Position numbers and translations under genes: made by a program. The notes under the pieces are model-generated. The model saw nothing but the letters and a program-made list of their open reading frames with translations. It had not been told where the DNA came from and searched no databases. Of a DNA stretch of 38,827 bases, positions 1 to 7,978 are shown piece by piece. Source of the stretch: Bryobacterales bacterium (lineage in GTDB: Bacteria > Acidobacteriota > Terriglobia > Bryobacterales > Bryobacteraceae); contig PLDF01000202.1 in NCBI GenBank assembly GCA_003135055.1, positions 8,009 to 46,835 on the forward strand. Reading direction: 5' to 3'. Numbering within the stretch: position 1 is the first letter of the stretch; each line of letters starts with the position of its first letter.

Positions 1-20
1 TCACACTCGTGTGAACGCGC
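1..20. repeat. Palindromic repeat, partial copy at window edge
   Basis: The first 14 bases form a small hairpin (TCACA, loop CTCG, TGTGA) followed by ACGCGC. The same element, complete, is at 11136-11157, where the stem is GCGTTCACA/TGTGAACGC and the sequence continues GCGCTTA. The left arm is cut off here by the window edge. Confidence 0.6.
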
Positions 21-66
21 TTAGCTTGTCTCATTCCACAATCTCCACTCGCCTAGCCGCCCCCGC

Positions 67-2253
67 CTACGACACCTGCCAATAAACTACGTAGCGCTTG
101 TCGAAGATGCTGTTAATGGGCGCCAGAGCGATCTCTTTCGCTTGACCCGTAATGCGGAACGTCAAAGGCTTATCGCCCGGTTTGATCCAGGCCGCCGGAT
201 CGGCGCCGGCCGCTTTGAGCTTGAAATCCACTGGCGGCAATGGCGTGAACCGCGCGGCATTGGGGTTGTTGGCATTGGTTGGCGCCGCAGTGCCTTCCGG
301 CCGCGGCCAGCGGCCTCGCGGCGCGTTCGGGCCGATCAGCATGTTCTCGGTGAGACCCTCGCCGCCAAAGTCGCCGGCCAGCACCAGCGGGCCGTAGAGG
401 AACGCCTGCAAGGTGCGATCGTCGGGCGTGGCCTCAACGGTCAGATGCATGGGCAGCTCCATCTCCACGCGGTCGCCGGTCTTCCATGTCCGGTTGAGGG
501 TGAGATAGCTGCCTGGAGCCGCCGTAGCTTCGAGCGCCTTGCCGTTGATCTTCACGGCGGGTCCGCTCTTCAGCCATGAAGGAATCCGCAAGCGGACCGC
601 CATCTGCACCGGCTTATCGGCTGTGACGATGAGCGCAGTGGACTGCTGTTCGGGAAACCCGGTCTCCTGGCGCAGGTGGAAGCCTTTTTCCGTCCAGTTG
701 AGTTCCGAGGGAACGAACAGATTGACAAAGATGCCGCCGCTATCGCGCCAGTAGATGCTGTCGTTGAGCTTGGAGTATTCCTCGACGCCGGTGCCGGTGC
801 AGCACCAGAACGAATTGTCCTCGGAGTTGTACGTCTTGTAAGCGCCCGGAATCAGAGACAGGTAATATTGCGTGTAGCCTGTCTTCGGGTGGATGGTGCC
901 GATGCGCATGTTGAGCAGCGATCGCTCGTAATAGTCGAAGTAACGCGGGTCCGCCGTCCAGGTGTAGAGCTGGCGGGTCAGTTTGAGCATATTGTAAGAG
1001 CAGCAACACTCGGCCGTCGCGGAAGTATTGGTCTCTCTCAAATCGGCCGCCAGCCGTCCAGGCTCCTTATTCCAACTCTCGCCGTTGCTGGTTCCGGTAG
1101 TTACGAAAGACCGCTGGCTGGTAACTTCGGTCCAGAAGAAATCCGCAACCTCGTGGAAGCGCGCGTCGCCGGAAATCTCATACCGGCGCGCGGCGCCGAT
1201 CACTTGCGGGATGTGCGTATTCACGTGCATCGGCTGCCCGCGCGGGTTGCGATGCAGGCTATCGACGCGCATGCCCATCATGTTGAAGAACCATTTCTTA
1301 GTGAAGCGGTCGCCGGCTGTCGCCCATTTCGGGTTGTTAGTCAGCGCCGCCAGGTTATAGAGCGATTCCGCCATGCCGCCGTACTCGTCCTCGAGAATCT
1401 GCTGCATGTGCTCGGGAGTCTTCGATGCGGTCCAGTTGTCGGCCCACATGCCCATGCCTTCCGCCACCTTCAGCGCCTGCGGGTTGCCAGCGAGCTGATG
1501 CTGATCGATCATGCCCGCGAAGATTTTGTGAATGGTATAGAACGGCGCCCACGGCAGGCCAGCGGCGTTCGGATCGCGCGGCGCGGCGGGGTCGTAGGGT
1601 CGGCCCGACAGCCGGTCCAGGCGGTCGAACAGTTCCATGGGGAAAGCGCTCAGATAGCCGCCGCCCAGCTTCTCCTGCACCTTGGCCATTTCGGCCACCA
1701 TATAATCGCCCTTGGCCTTCGCGTCGGCGTCGCCGCTGGCGGCCTGGTGAGCCAGCGCGGAAAGGAAGTGCCCGGTGAAATGGCCGCGCAGCTCGGTGTC
1801 GCGCTTGCCGTCGTTCGGATGCTCCCAGCTCGATACGCGCGGGGCTTCCATCTCTGCAAGCGGTTTCGCGCCCAGCGTAGGCAACCCTGCATTTTCGCGG
1901 AAGTTGTAGAGCAGCCGGTCGGCCGCGAGCCGGTTCATGTATCCGCGGTTCCACTCCGCGGCTTCCTTATAAAGCCCGCCGGTCACCTTCACCTGCTTCA
2001 AGGGGAAGGGCTCCGCCTTCAGCGGCACATCCGCGCGCGTAAACTCGACCGGCAAATCGAAAGGCTGCACATCCGGCGGGCGTTGCGGACGGCGCATTTG
2101 CTGTTCCTGCTGCACCGCGGTATTAGGATTGGGCGCATTGCCGGGATTCGCGGTCTGTTGCTGTGCCTGCGCCGCCAGAACGGCCGGGGCCGCCGTGGTC
2201 GCAGCTAGAATTGCGCCGAAATTGCGGCGGCTCAGGCGCTTCGCATCGCTCAT
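67..2253 (-). CDS. Secreted glycoside hydrolase, GH127/DUF1680 type (beta-L-arabinofuranosidase-like)
   Basis: 728-residue protein predicted to release L-arabinofuranose or similar sugars from plant-type glycans outside the cytoplasm. The N-terminus carries a Tat-like signal (RRNFGA at residues 9-14, then an Ala-rich hydrophobic run) and a Gln/Pro/Asn-rich linker to about residue 65. The rest reads as an (alpha/alpha)6-barrel followed by beta-sandwich regions, as in the family. The Zn-thiolate site of GH127 enzymes is recognisable: Glu415-x-Cys417 in AECCCSYN and the pair Cys484-Cys485 in FWCCTGTG, spaced as in the characterised HypBA1 enzyme, where one Cys is the nucleophile. The start is supported by an AAAGGAGC ribosome site six bases upstream. 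It stands alone, with no transporter or regulator beside it. The family is sure; substrate is inferred, and GH146 is an alternative. Confidence 0.9.
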   Translation of the reverse strand: MSDAKRLSRRNFGAILAATTAAPAVLAAQAQQQTANPGNAPNPNTAVQQEQQMRRPQRPPDVQPFDLPVEFTRADVPLKAEPFPLKQVKVTGGLYKEAAEWNRGYMNRLAADRLLYNFRENAGLPTLGAKPLAEMEAPRVSSWEHPNDGKRDTELRGHFTGHFLSALAHQAASGDADAKAKGDYMVAEMAKVQEKLGGGYLSAFPMELFDRLDRLSGRPYDPAAPRDPNAAGLPWAPFYTIHKIFAGMIDQHQLAGNPQALKVAEGMGMWADNWTASKTPEHMQQILEDEYGGMAESLYNLAALTNNPKWATAGDRFTKKWFFNMMGMRVDSLHRNPRGQPMHVNTHIPQVIGAARRYEISGDARFHEVADFFWTEVTSQRSFVTTGTSNGESWNKEPGRLAADLRETNTSATAECCCSYNMLKLTRQLYTWTADPRYFDYYERSLLNMRIGTIHPKTGYTQYYLSLIPGAYKTYNSEDNSFWCCTGTGVEEYSKLNDSIYWRDSGGIFVNLFVPSELNWTEKGFHLRQETGFPEQQSTALIVTADKPVQMAVRLRIPSWLKSGPAVKINGKALEATAAPGSYLTLNRTWKTGDRVEMELPMHLTVEATPDDRTLQAFLYGPLVLAGDFGGEGLTENMLIGPNAPRGRWPRPEGTAAPTNANNPNAARFTPLPPVDFKLKAAGADPAAWIKPGDKPLTFRITGQAKEIALAPINSIFDKRYVVYWQVS

Positions 2254-2288
2254 GGAATGCTCCTTTGACTAAAGATGGAACCGCTTAC

Positions 2289-2294
2289 ATTATA
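2289..2294 (-). promoter_or_regulatory. Putative -10 box of the GH127 gene
   Basis: Read on the minus strand this is a perfect TATAAT, about 35 bases ahead of the ATG at 2253, leaving a roughly 30-base leader that includes the AAAGGAGC ribosome site. No convincing -35 hexamer is visible 16-18 bases upstream. Confidence 0.45.
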
Positions 2295-2430
2295 GCTCCT
2301 GGCGCGGGTCGATAGCCAGACTCATGGCCTGCGCAGGGGAATTGATTTGAATTTGGGGTGCTTACGCGGCTAAAATGACCGCTCCCTTACGGGCCGCGGC
2401 TCCGTAACTATCTATAGACACGCGCAGTCG

Positions 2431-2475
2431 ACACAGAGCCACGACCGTGAGACTGAGGGAGTGGATTTCGCGGCC
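2431..2475. repeat. Dispersed repeat, copy 1 (ACAGAGCC-ACCGT family)
   Basis: The segment ACAGAGCCACGACCGT, then AGGGAG, then TTCGCGGCC matches 25531-25575 (ACAGAGCCGCGACCGT, AGGGAG, ATCGCGGCC). The ends can pair as an imperfect stem around GCCACGA/TCGCGGC. The otherwise unexplained 2295-2563 gap holds this repeat and nothing else I recognise. Confidence 0.55.
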
Positions 2476-2563
2476 GAGCGAGGAAATCCCGAAGACGTTT
2501 AAGCACCCTATGAGTTGCGCCGGAGCATGCGCCCGCCCCACGTGTGCTAGCCTAACGTTCAGC

Positions 2564-2920
2564 GTGCCGAAAGTTATTGGCAAAATTGCCGTGCTGGCCA
2601 TGATTGCGCTGGCGCTTTGCAATGCGCAGTGCATGGCGTGGTGTTCGGCGGGGCTCTGCCCCTGGAATGCGACGAATGCGGGGGACCCGCCATGCCATCG
2701 ACATCAGCCCGCCACCGGACATTGCGCGCACCCCGCGCCAACTTTCGCCGACGGCGTCTCGATCGTGGCGCCGCCGCCGGATTTGCAGGCGATGCCGATC
2801 GCCGGCAAGACCGCGGAGACAACCGCCGCCGCGCCTGCAAGATTCGCGCGCGCCGTCCTCACCGAAGTTTGGTCGCCTCCTTTAGCGGATCGACATTCCA
2901 TTACCATTCTTCGAATCTAG
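2564..2920 (+). CDS. Small secreted Cys/His-rich protein
   Basis: 118 residues from a GTG start. This start was chosen because it gives a clean signal peptide (VPKVIGKIAVLAMIALALC); the longer frame from the ATG at 2447 begins inside a dispersed repeat. No good ribosome site is visible for either start. After the signal come clustered Cys and His residues: C-x3-C-x4-C-P, then PPCHRH and HCAH, followed by an Ala/Pro-rich tail without obvious structure. The cluster suggests metal binding or disulfide linkage. It precedes a barrel-like protein with its own Met/His-rich stretches, on the same strand but 358 bases away, so a shared transcript is uncertain. I do not recognise a named family; the metal role is inference. 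Confidence 0.45.
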   Translation: MPKVIGKIAVLAMIALALCNAQCMAWCSAGLCPWNATNAGDPPCHRHQPATGHCAHPAPTFADGVSIVAPPPDLQAMPIAGKTAETTAAAPARFARAVLTEVWSPPLADRHSITILRI

Positions 2921-2961
2921 CTTTGTTCCGTACAGAAGCCTCGCGTAAGTGAGTGACCAAT

Positions 2962-3070
2962 GTGGGGCAGGCAATCCTGCCTGCAGCCGCCTTTCAGGCG
3001 GCTCTTTCGAGTCTCTGCGCGAGTCTTCGCACCTGACTCGTGCAGGCTGCAAGCCAGGATTGGCCGCCCC
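2962..3070. repeat. REP-like palindromes in inverted pair
   Basis: A forward copy (2962-3003) has two stems: GCAGGC/GCCTGC around AATCCT, then AGCCGCC/GGCGGCT around TTTCA. An inverted, diverged copy of the first half follows at 3042-3070 (CAAGCCAGGATTGGC read in reverse). The 2962-3003 unit recurs at 13296-13337 with a changed but still paired first stem. The 2921-3278 gap contains these elements, a further hairpin at 3132-3152 and no gene I can support. Confidence 0.7.
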
Positions 3071-3131
3071 GCAATTTTCGCCGAATCGTCACCGGGATCC
3101 AAAGTAAGTGACATTGAGGATGCCGTCCTGC

Positions 3132-3152
3132 GCGGCGGTTGCCAACCGCCGC
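3132..3152. repeat. Perfect hairpin in gap
   Basis: GCGGCGGTT, loop GCC, AACCGCCGC: nine paired bases. No T-run follows on either strand, so it looks like another palindromic repeat and not an intrinsic terminator. Confidence 0.55.
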
Positions 3153-3278
3153 TGTCACCGCAAGGTGGGCCATGCTTTTGCTTGCCCGCAGCAAGTTCTT
3201 AGCTCGTCCCAGACAAGCTGAAGGCACGCCTTACCGGCGGCGAAGACCAGTTAGAAGCGATCAACAGGAGAAAAGCTA

Positions 3279-4523
3279 GTGACTACGCAATTCCGGCGGC
3301 GGGCGCATTGGATCGTCCTGACCGCAGTTTTTCAAAGCCTGGCTTGGGCTCAGGGCGGCATGGGCCTGATGAACCAGGCGTCCGGAACGGCCATGAACCC
3401 GGAATCCTGGTCCATGCCGATGTCGATGCAGAGCCTCGGGTCCTGGAGCCTGATGCTGATGGGACAGGCGTTCGTAGTAGACACGCAGCAATCGGGACCG
3501 CGCGGCGGCGACAAGTTCTACTCGGAGGATTGGTTCATGGGCGCGGTGCAGCGCAGCGTGGGCGGCGGCGATTTCCAGATTCAACTAATGCTGAGTCTCG
3601 ACCCCGCCACCATCACCGGCCGCAGCTATCCCGAGCTATTCCAAACCGGTGAGACGGCCTTCGGGAAGCTCCTGGTGGACCAGCAGCATCCCCACAATTT
3701 CATCATGGGGCTAGGATTTCAATACTTGCGGCACGTGGGCGACGCCACCACGATTCAGTTTTACTTCGCCCCCGTGGGCGACCCGGCGTTGGGACCGGTG
3801 GCATTCCCGCATCGGGCGTCCGCCTCTGAATTGCCGCAAGCCCCGTTGAGCCACCACTGGCAGGATTCGACGCACATCGCGGACGACGTAGTCACGGTGG
3901 CGGCCAGGCATAAGTGGATGCGCCTCGAAGCCAGTGGATTCCATGGCGCCGAGCCGGGCGAGAACCGTTGGATCGTTCAGCAGGGAACGATCGATTCGTG
4001 GAGCGCGCGGCTGTCGGTCTTTCCGTCGAAGAATTGGATGGCGCAGGCGTCGGTGGGCCGTATCGCTCATCCGGAGCAGCTTGAGCCCGGCGACCAGATC
4101 CGCTCCACGGCGTCTGTGCATTACTCGCGGCCGATGCCGGGGGGCAGGAGTTGGGCGTCCAGCCTGATCTGGGGCAGGAACCACGATACTTATACGCAAC
4201 ACAACCTCAATTCGTTTCTGGCTGAATCGGTGTTACCCATTCCCGGCAGGAACTTTCTAACCGGGAGAGCCGAGTTAGTCGATAAGGACGAATTATTCAG
4301 CGATAATCCGGCTCTGGAACGGGAACTCGATCGTACGGCCGGGTCCACGTTTCGAATCGGCGCATATACGATGGGCATAACACACGACTTACCCAAACTG
4401 ATTCCCGGCGTGGAGACCGGAGTCGGAGTCAATGCGACCACTTATAGCTTACCGGCGGCCATCCGGCCGTACTATGGAGACAGACCCCATGGAGTGAACG
4501 TCTATCTGCGACTGAGGCTGTAG
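3279..4523 (+). CDS. Secreted outer-membrane-barrel-like protein, possibly metal-related
   Basis: 414 residues from a GTG with AGGAG eight bases upstream (CAGGAGAAAAGCTAGTG). A signal peptide covers about residues 1-24 (ends SLAWAQ). The mature start is rich in Met (MGLMN, MPMSMQ), and His-rich patches follow (QQHPHNF, LSHHWQD). Alternating short hydrophobic strands, Gly/Trp/Tyr content and the C-terminal VNVYLRLRL ending in a long-side-chain residue are typical of an outer-membrane beta-barrel. The QQHPHNF-type motif reminds me of unnamed proteins found near copper-resistance genes. Together with the preceding Cys/His-rich secreted protein this hints at metal handling, but no named copper gene is adjacent and the HME-RND permease lies 22 kb away. 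The function is not established. Confidence 0.55.
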   Translation: MTTQFRRRAHWIVLTAVFQSLAWAQGGMGLMNQASGTAMNPESWSMPMSMQSLGSWSLMLMGQAFVVDTQQSGPRGGDKFYSEDWFMGAVQRSVGGGDFQIQLMLSLDPATITGRSYPELFQTGETAFGKLLVDQQHPHNFIMGLGFQYLRHVGDATTIQFYFAPVGDPALGPVAFPHRASASELPQAPLSHHWQDSTHIADDVVTVAARHKWMRLEASGFHGAEPGENRWIVQQGTIDSWSARLSVFPSKNWMAQASVGRIAHPEQLEPGDQIRSTASVHYSRPMPGGRSWASSLIWGRNHDTYTQHNLNSFLAESVLPIPGRNFLTGRAELVDKDELFSDNPALERELDRTAGSTFRIGAYTMGITHDLPKLIPGVETGVGVNATTYSLPAAIRPYYGDRPHGVNVYLRLRL

Positions 4524-4860
4524 GGCTGGGGTATATGCGGCTTCGTGCGGGCTGTGATGCCGGACCCCGCCGCACGCGGAAAGCGGGGCGCCATCGCACA
4601 TCGGGCGTCACCGGATCGCCGGCGCGGGCTGCCGCAACCTATCCATGGTTCAGGAGCGCGACAAAAACATCCACCCACAACGTTTCCGGCAACGGCGGGC
4701 AGCAAACAGCTCGCGGCCATCTCGCGCCATGCCGCCGTGTGATCGAAAGCGCGGTAGAACGCCTGGCCTGCCGCGGAGTGACGGACTCCCAAGAAGCTTG
4801 ACAGACAAAGCGTCCTTATCATGGATGTCCCACCTCGATGTAACACGGTAGTACAAACAG

Positions 4861-4884
4861 TGGGCAGGCGCTTTCGCCTGCCCA
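4861..4884. repeat. Perfect 10-bp hairpin
   Basis: TGGGCAGGCG, loop CTTT, CGCCTGCCCA. It sits inside the minus-strand ORF that starts at 5021, just after the part that still resembles a protein family, and so probably marks an insertion there. The rest of the 4524-4860 stretch shows no gene I can support. Confidence 0.6.
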
Positions 4885-4887
4885 GCC

Positions 4888-5021
4888 GGGAAACGGGGAT
4901 GGTTATTGTGGATGACCCCGATCGCTTGCCAATCGCCCGGCCCAAAGGCTTCGAGCAGGTCCTCCGCCTGTTTCCGGATTGCTCCAGGCTTGCGCGGAAA
5001 CGGCTGCGGCCTGAGATCCAT
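4888..5021 (-). pseudogene. Truncated gene start, resembling the N-terminus of ankyrin-repeat-type proteins
   Basis: The ATG at 5021 has a strong GGGAGG site seven bases upstream and lies 21 bases after the stop of the DUF423 gene, so it was once a real operon member. The first 45 residues (IRKQAEDLLEAFGPGDWQA, then IGVIHNNHPRF) look like the helical leader often seen before ankyrin repeats, of the form xRxQAxDLLxAFxxGD...HHPR. The similarity stops where a palindromic repeat (4861-4884) begins, and the frame then runs on to 4650 as unrelated, Arg/Gly-rich sequence. I call it a remnant. A functional small protein cannot be excluded. Confidence 0.45.
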
Positions 5022-5042
5022 CAGGTTGCCTCCCGCGGCGCG

Positions 5043-5414
5043 TTAAATGACGCGTCGCAATCGCCACGCCAGCAGCAGCCAGCCGACGATGAACACCAGC
5101 CCGCCGAACGGAGTAACCATGCCCAGCGCGCGGTTGCCAGTCAAAGCCAGCGCGTACAAGCTTCCGGAGAACAGCACGATTCCCGCCAGCAGGCACCAGC
5201 AGACCACGTCGGTAGCCTGCTGAGGAAACGTTCCAGTGCGCGCCAGAACGGCCACCACCAGAATTCCCATGGAATGCAGAAAGTGGTAGAAGACCGCTTT
5301 CTCATAGACGCCGCGCGAATAATCGTCCAGGCGGTTCTGTAAACCGTGCGCGCCGAACGCGCCCAGAATCACCGCCAAAGCCAGCAAAACCGCTCCCGTT
5401 GCGCTCCAGTTCAT
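5043..5414 (-). CDS. DUF423 family small membrane protein
   Basis: 123 residues with four hydrophobic segments (about residues 5-23, 43-60, 70-88, 98-116), the usual size and topology of the DUF423/YgdD family. Recognisable pieces are the GAFGAHGL motif after helix 1, the YHFLHS stretch before helix 2 and the Gly-rich TPFGG before helix 4. It is an inner-membrane protein of unknown role. It starts seven bases after the stop of the DUF4159 gene, so the two are probably cotranscribed. Confidence 0.88.
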   Translation of the reverse strand: MNWSATGAVLLALAVILGAFGAHGLQNRLDDYSRGVYEKAVFYHFLHSMGILVVAVLARTGTFPQQATDVVCWCLLAGIVLFSGSLYALALTGNRALGMVTPFGGLVFIVGWLLLAWRLRRVI

Positions 5415-5421
5415 GCTTACC

Positions 5422-6297
5422 TCAATGCGTCATCGCGTAGACCAGATAGTTGATCCCGATGCGTATCCCCAAATCCGAATACTTCGCGGGATACTTCGGG
5501 TCGTCGGCGTGCTCCCACGAATCGCCCAGGTCCATGTTGTGGCACATGGCTACGATAATGCGGCCGTAGTCGTCGTAGATGCCGCGCCAATGGGGCACCT
5601 TTCCGGTCTCGCCCTTTTCATATGTGTTTCCTTCTTCCAAGGCCGGCATGCCGGGCACCTGATATCGGTGGGAAAGATCGTAGATGGCGCCGAAGATCGG
5701 GTCGTTATCCGGAATCTCCACAATCTGCCGGTCGGGAAATACTTTATGCATGCTGTCGAAGAACATGCCCCACTCGACGTCGCCGTGAAAATCGTCGCAC
5801 ATGAAAAAGCCGCCGCGCAGCAGGAATTCGCGCATGGTTTTGGCTTGCGCATCGGTCAGGTCCCAGTGGCCCACTTCCACGCCGTAGAGCCACGGCCAAT
5901 CGTACACGTCGTGGTCGTCGAGATTGATGGGCTCCTCCACGGAACGCGCGCTGATCCGCGTCAGCCGGCGGACTGCGGTCGAAAAATGGCGGTCCGAGCG
6001 CGGATAATCCATGGTCCAGTTGGAACCTCCCTCCTTCCAATCGCCATTCATCAGGTAACCGCCGTAGTATCGCCCCACGGGCGGATACATCAGGCGCGCG
6101 AAGGCCCATTCGGTCTTGTCCTGATAGTCCGGGGGCAGGGGAAATTTCTCGTACTCCAGGCCCGGATACTCGCGGAACGGCTTCTGGAATGCGAAAAGAG
6201 CGCTGATGGCTAAGAGGCCGCCGATCAGAATCGCTCCCGGCCGGCGAAGTGGATTGATATCGAACACTGCTGACAGCTTCAGGATACCATCGGCCAT
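5422..6297 (-). CDS. DUF4159 domain protein, membrane-anchored
   Basis: 291 residues. A hydrophobic segment at about residues 23-40 suggests a signal anchor. From residue 55 the DUF4159 pattern is clear: FARLMYPP, then MDYPRSDRHF, WPWLYGVEVGHWDLTD, LLRGGFFMCDDFHG, VFPDRQIVEIPDNDPIF and a Gly/Arg-rich end (LGIRIGINYLVYAMTH). In related proteins this domain has a fold like class I glutamine amidotransferases, but its activity is unknown. The ATG at 6297 has no good ribosome site and lies only 19 bases from a divergent fragment; an in-frame GTG at 6267 is an alternative. The DUF423 gene follows after seven bases. Confidence 0.85.
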   Translation of the reverse strand: MADGILKLSAVFDINPLRRPGAILIGGLLAISALFAFQKPFREYPGLEYEKFPLPPDYQDKTEWAFARLMYPPVGRYYGGYLMNGDWKEGGSNWTMDYPRSDRHFSTAVRRLTRISARSVEEPINLDDHDVYDWPWLYGVEVGHWDLTDAQAKTMREFLLRGGFFMCDDFHGDVEWGMFFDSMHKVFPDRQIVEIPDNDPIFGAIYDLSHRYQVPGMPALEEGNTYEKGETGKVPHWRGIYDDYGRIIVAMCHNMDLGDSWEHADDPKYPAKYSDLGIRIGINYLVYAMTH

Positions 6298-6316
6298 AGT
6301 TAAGTTTGTTTCCAGT

Positions 6317-6457
6317 ATGAGGACTTGCGCGCTTGCCGCCCTGTTGCTTGCCAGTCTGTTGCAAACCAGCCTGTTGCAAACCGGAGCCCTTGTTGCCGCC
6401 GACGATTATCCGCTGGGTCCCGATTCACAGCCTCGACTGCTTGCGCCGTCTCGATGA
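6317..6457 (+). pseudogene. N-terminal fragment of a secreted protein
   Basis: 46-residue ORF that starts with a good signal peptide (MRTCALAALLLASLLQ) and runs into AADDYPLGPDSQ, which looks like the mature start of secreted esterase-type proteins of this group, before ending early at PSR-stop. No continuation was found downstream in any frame. The signal region holds a 15-bp direct repeat (6353-6367 and 6368-6382, AGYCTGTTGCAAACC), giving SLLQTSLLQT. It is best read as a remnant left by a deletion. The esterase link is from memory of similar starts and is weak. Confidence 0.35.
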
Positions 6458-6560
6458 TATTGAGGGGCTGTTGGCCCGAATTCCGGGCAGAAAGATGCAG
6501 AAGATAGAAGGGGGCAAAAGGCGTACACTGTTCCGGGTTAACCTGAAGATAGGGCGGCAA

Positions 6561-6823
6561 ATGAATCTGACTGTTGAAATTCCCGTCGATCTCGCCGGCC
6601 GGCTCAACGCCGCTGGCGGCGATCTATCGCGCCGGGCGCTGGAGGCTTTAGGGCTTGAGGAATACAAAAGCTGCGCATCACAAAGGCGGAATTGCGTCGC
6701 CTTCTTGGATTAAGTACCCGCTACGAACTCGATGGATTCCTGAAGGCCCATCAGGTCTGGGGCGACTACACCGTCGAGGACTTCCGCCGCGAACTCCAGG
6801 ACCTGAAGCGCTTGGGGTTCTGA
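6561..6823 (+). pseudogene. UPF0175-type antitoxin, frameshifted
   Basis: The frame from the ATG at 6561 reads as a UPF0175 N-terminus (MNLTVEIPVDLAGRL, then GDLSRRALEALGLEEYK). It loses the family pattern at an AAAA run (6666-6669). With one base added there, the next frame restores the rest: KLRITKAELRRLLGLSTRY, ELDGFLKAHQVWGDYTVED and a TGA at 6821-6823. UPF0175 proteins are proposed antitoxins of DUF3368 PIN-like toxins, and such a toxin start follows after three bases. A real one-base deletion and a sequencing or assembly error in the A-run are both possible; the truncated toxin favours real decay. Confidence 0.75.
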
Positions 6824-6826
6824 CAG

Positions 6827-6910
6827 GTGCAGCTAGTCATCGCCGATACCGGCCCGATCAATTATCTAATCCTGATCGAGCATATCGACATCCTTCCGGC
6901 GCTATTAGTG
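6827..6910 (+). pseudogene. DUF3368 (PIN-like) toxin, truncated after about 27 codons
   Basis: A GTG three bases after the antitoxin stop opens VQLVIADTGPINYLILIEHID, the hallmark start of DUF3368 proteins (an early Asp in ADTGPI belongs to the PIN-type acidic site). The similarity ends at about LPALL (6910). The frame then runs on through the antisense of the neighbouring propeller gene as unrelated sequence, so most of the toxin is missing. Confidence 0.7.
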
Positions 6911-6949
6911 TCTCGTAAGTTGTTCTTCGTACAACGTAGCGGTTGGCGG

Positions 6950-7948
6950 CTACTGCGTCGCCCAAGCCAATCCGTCGGCGCCTTTACCGGCATCGATCAG
7001 CCGGGTCACCTTCCAATCGCTCAGGGAGATTTCCGCCACCTTCGCGCTGGAATCGCAAGAGACGTAAGCCACACGCCCGTCGGGGCGGACCAGCATCTCC
7101 TGCGGCGCCGCGGGCACCGTGATGGTATGCGCCACCTTCATCGTGCTCAAATCGACTGCCGCTACCATGTTCCCCTTCGTTATCGGAACCAGCAGCCACT
7201 TGCCGTCGGGGGTCACCGCCGTGCCATAGCCTTCGCCCGGCAGGTCGACCCACTGCTTCACTTTGTTGGTGGCCGTATCGATCACCGCGAGGCGCGGCGC
7301 ATCCACGTCGGAAGTGAATGCCAGCTTGTCGTCCACCGAGAGCGAAATCCGCTGCGTCTGCTTGGCGATCGGAATCACGGCGATCACCTTCTTGGCTTCG
7401 AGGTCGAGCACCGAAACCGTCCCCGGCCCCACGTTCGCGGTGTAAGCCCGCTTGCCGTCGCGCGCGATGGCGAACATGTGCGATTCCGCCTGGCCGGTGG
7501 GAACCTTGCCGACCGCTTTCATGGTGCGCGGATCGATGATGGCGATGGCCTGATCGAGTTCCGTGCTCACATACAGCAGGCCGTTTTTCGGTCCGAAATG
7601 CGGGCAATGCGGGCGGACGCCGTGTCCGAAATCGAACTCGCCGGTTATCTTGCGGGTGGCCAGATCGATGGCCACCATCTTCGTGCCGTCCGTGCCGGGC
7701 TTGCCGACGCCGGAATTTCCATAGATCGGTACGTACGCCGTCTGGCCATCCGGCGAGGCGATCACTTCATGGCCCGTGACGCCGCCTTCATCGATGGCGG
7801 CTACCTGCTTCCCGGACACAGGGTCGATGATGCCGAGCGTGTGGTCGCCCTTGTTGGCTACCAGCACCCAGCCTTTCGAAGGCGCAAGATCGGCGGTAAA
7901 TGCAGGCATAATCGCCAACCCTAACACGGCTATCTTTCGTAAGTCCAT
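6950..7948 (-). CDS. Secreted YVTN-type beta-propeller protein
   Basis: 332 residues. The start is the ATG at 7948, which has GGAG eight bases upstream and gives a signal peptide (MDLRKIAVLGLAIMPAFTA). Upstream in-frame ATGs would extend it across intergenic repeats and into the gene on the other strand. Blade repeats recur about every 40-45 residues (LVANKGDHTLGIIDP, LYVSTELDQAIAIIDP, AYTANVGPGTVSVLDL, AFTSDVDAPRLAVIDT, LLVPITKGNMVAAVDL, AYVSCDSSAKVAEISL), giving a 7-bladed YVTN/lactonase-like propeller. Such proteins are periplasmic or surface-exposed and often have no known substrate. No enzyme partner lies next to it. Confidence 0.85.
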   Translation of the reverse strand: MDLRKIAVLGLAIMPAFTADLAPSKGWVLVANKGDHTLGIIDPVSGKQVAAIDEGGVTGHEVIASPDGQTAYVPIYGNSGVGKPGTDGTKMVAIDLATRKITGEFDFGHGVRPHCPHFGPKNGLLYVSTELDQAIAIIDPRTMKAVGKVPTGQAESHMFAIARDGKRAYTANVGPGTVSVLDLEAKKVIAVIPIAKQTQRISLSVDDKLAFTSDVDAPRLAVIDTATNKVKQWVDLPGEGYGTAVTPDGKWLLVPITKGNMVAAVDLSTMKVAHTITVPAAPQEMLVRPDGRVAYVSCDSSAKVAEISLSDWKVTRLIDAGKGADGLAWATQ

Positions 7949-7978
7949 TATGGTCGCTCCGCCAAAGATTATACCGCC

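Noticed and set aside
676..2208. 510-codon plus-strand ORF opposite the GH127 gene
   Set aside because: It is antisense to a clear enzyme gene, rich in Arg/His/Val as expected of GC-rich shadow frames, and has no family motif.
5413..6213. 266-codon plus-strand ORF opposite the DUF4159 gene
   Set aside because: Shadow of a recognised gene; no ribosome site or motif.
6827..7924. 365-codon plus-strand ORF
   Set aside because: Only its first 27 codons are meaningful (toxin start); the rest is the antisense of the propeller gene.
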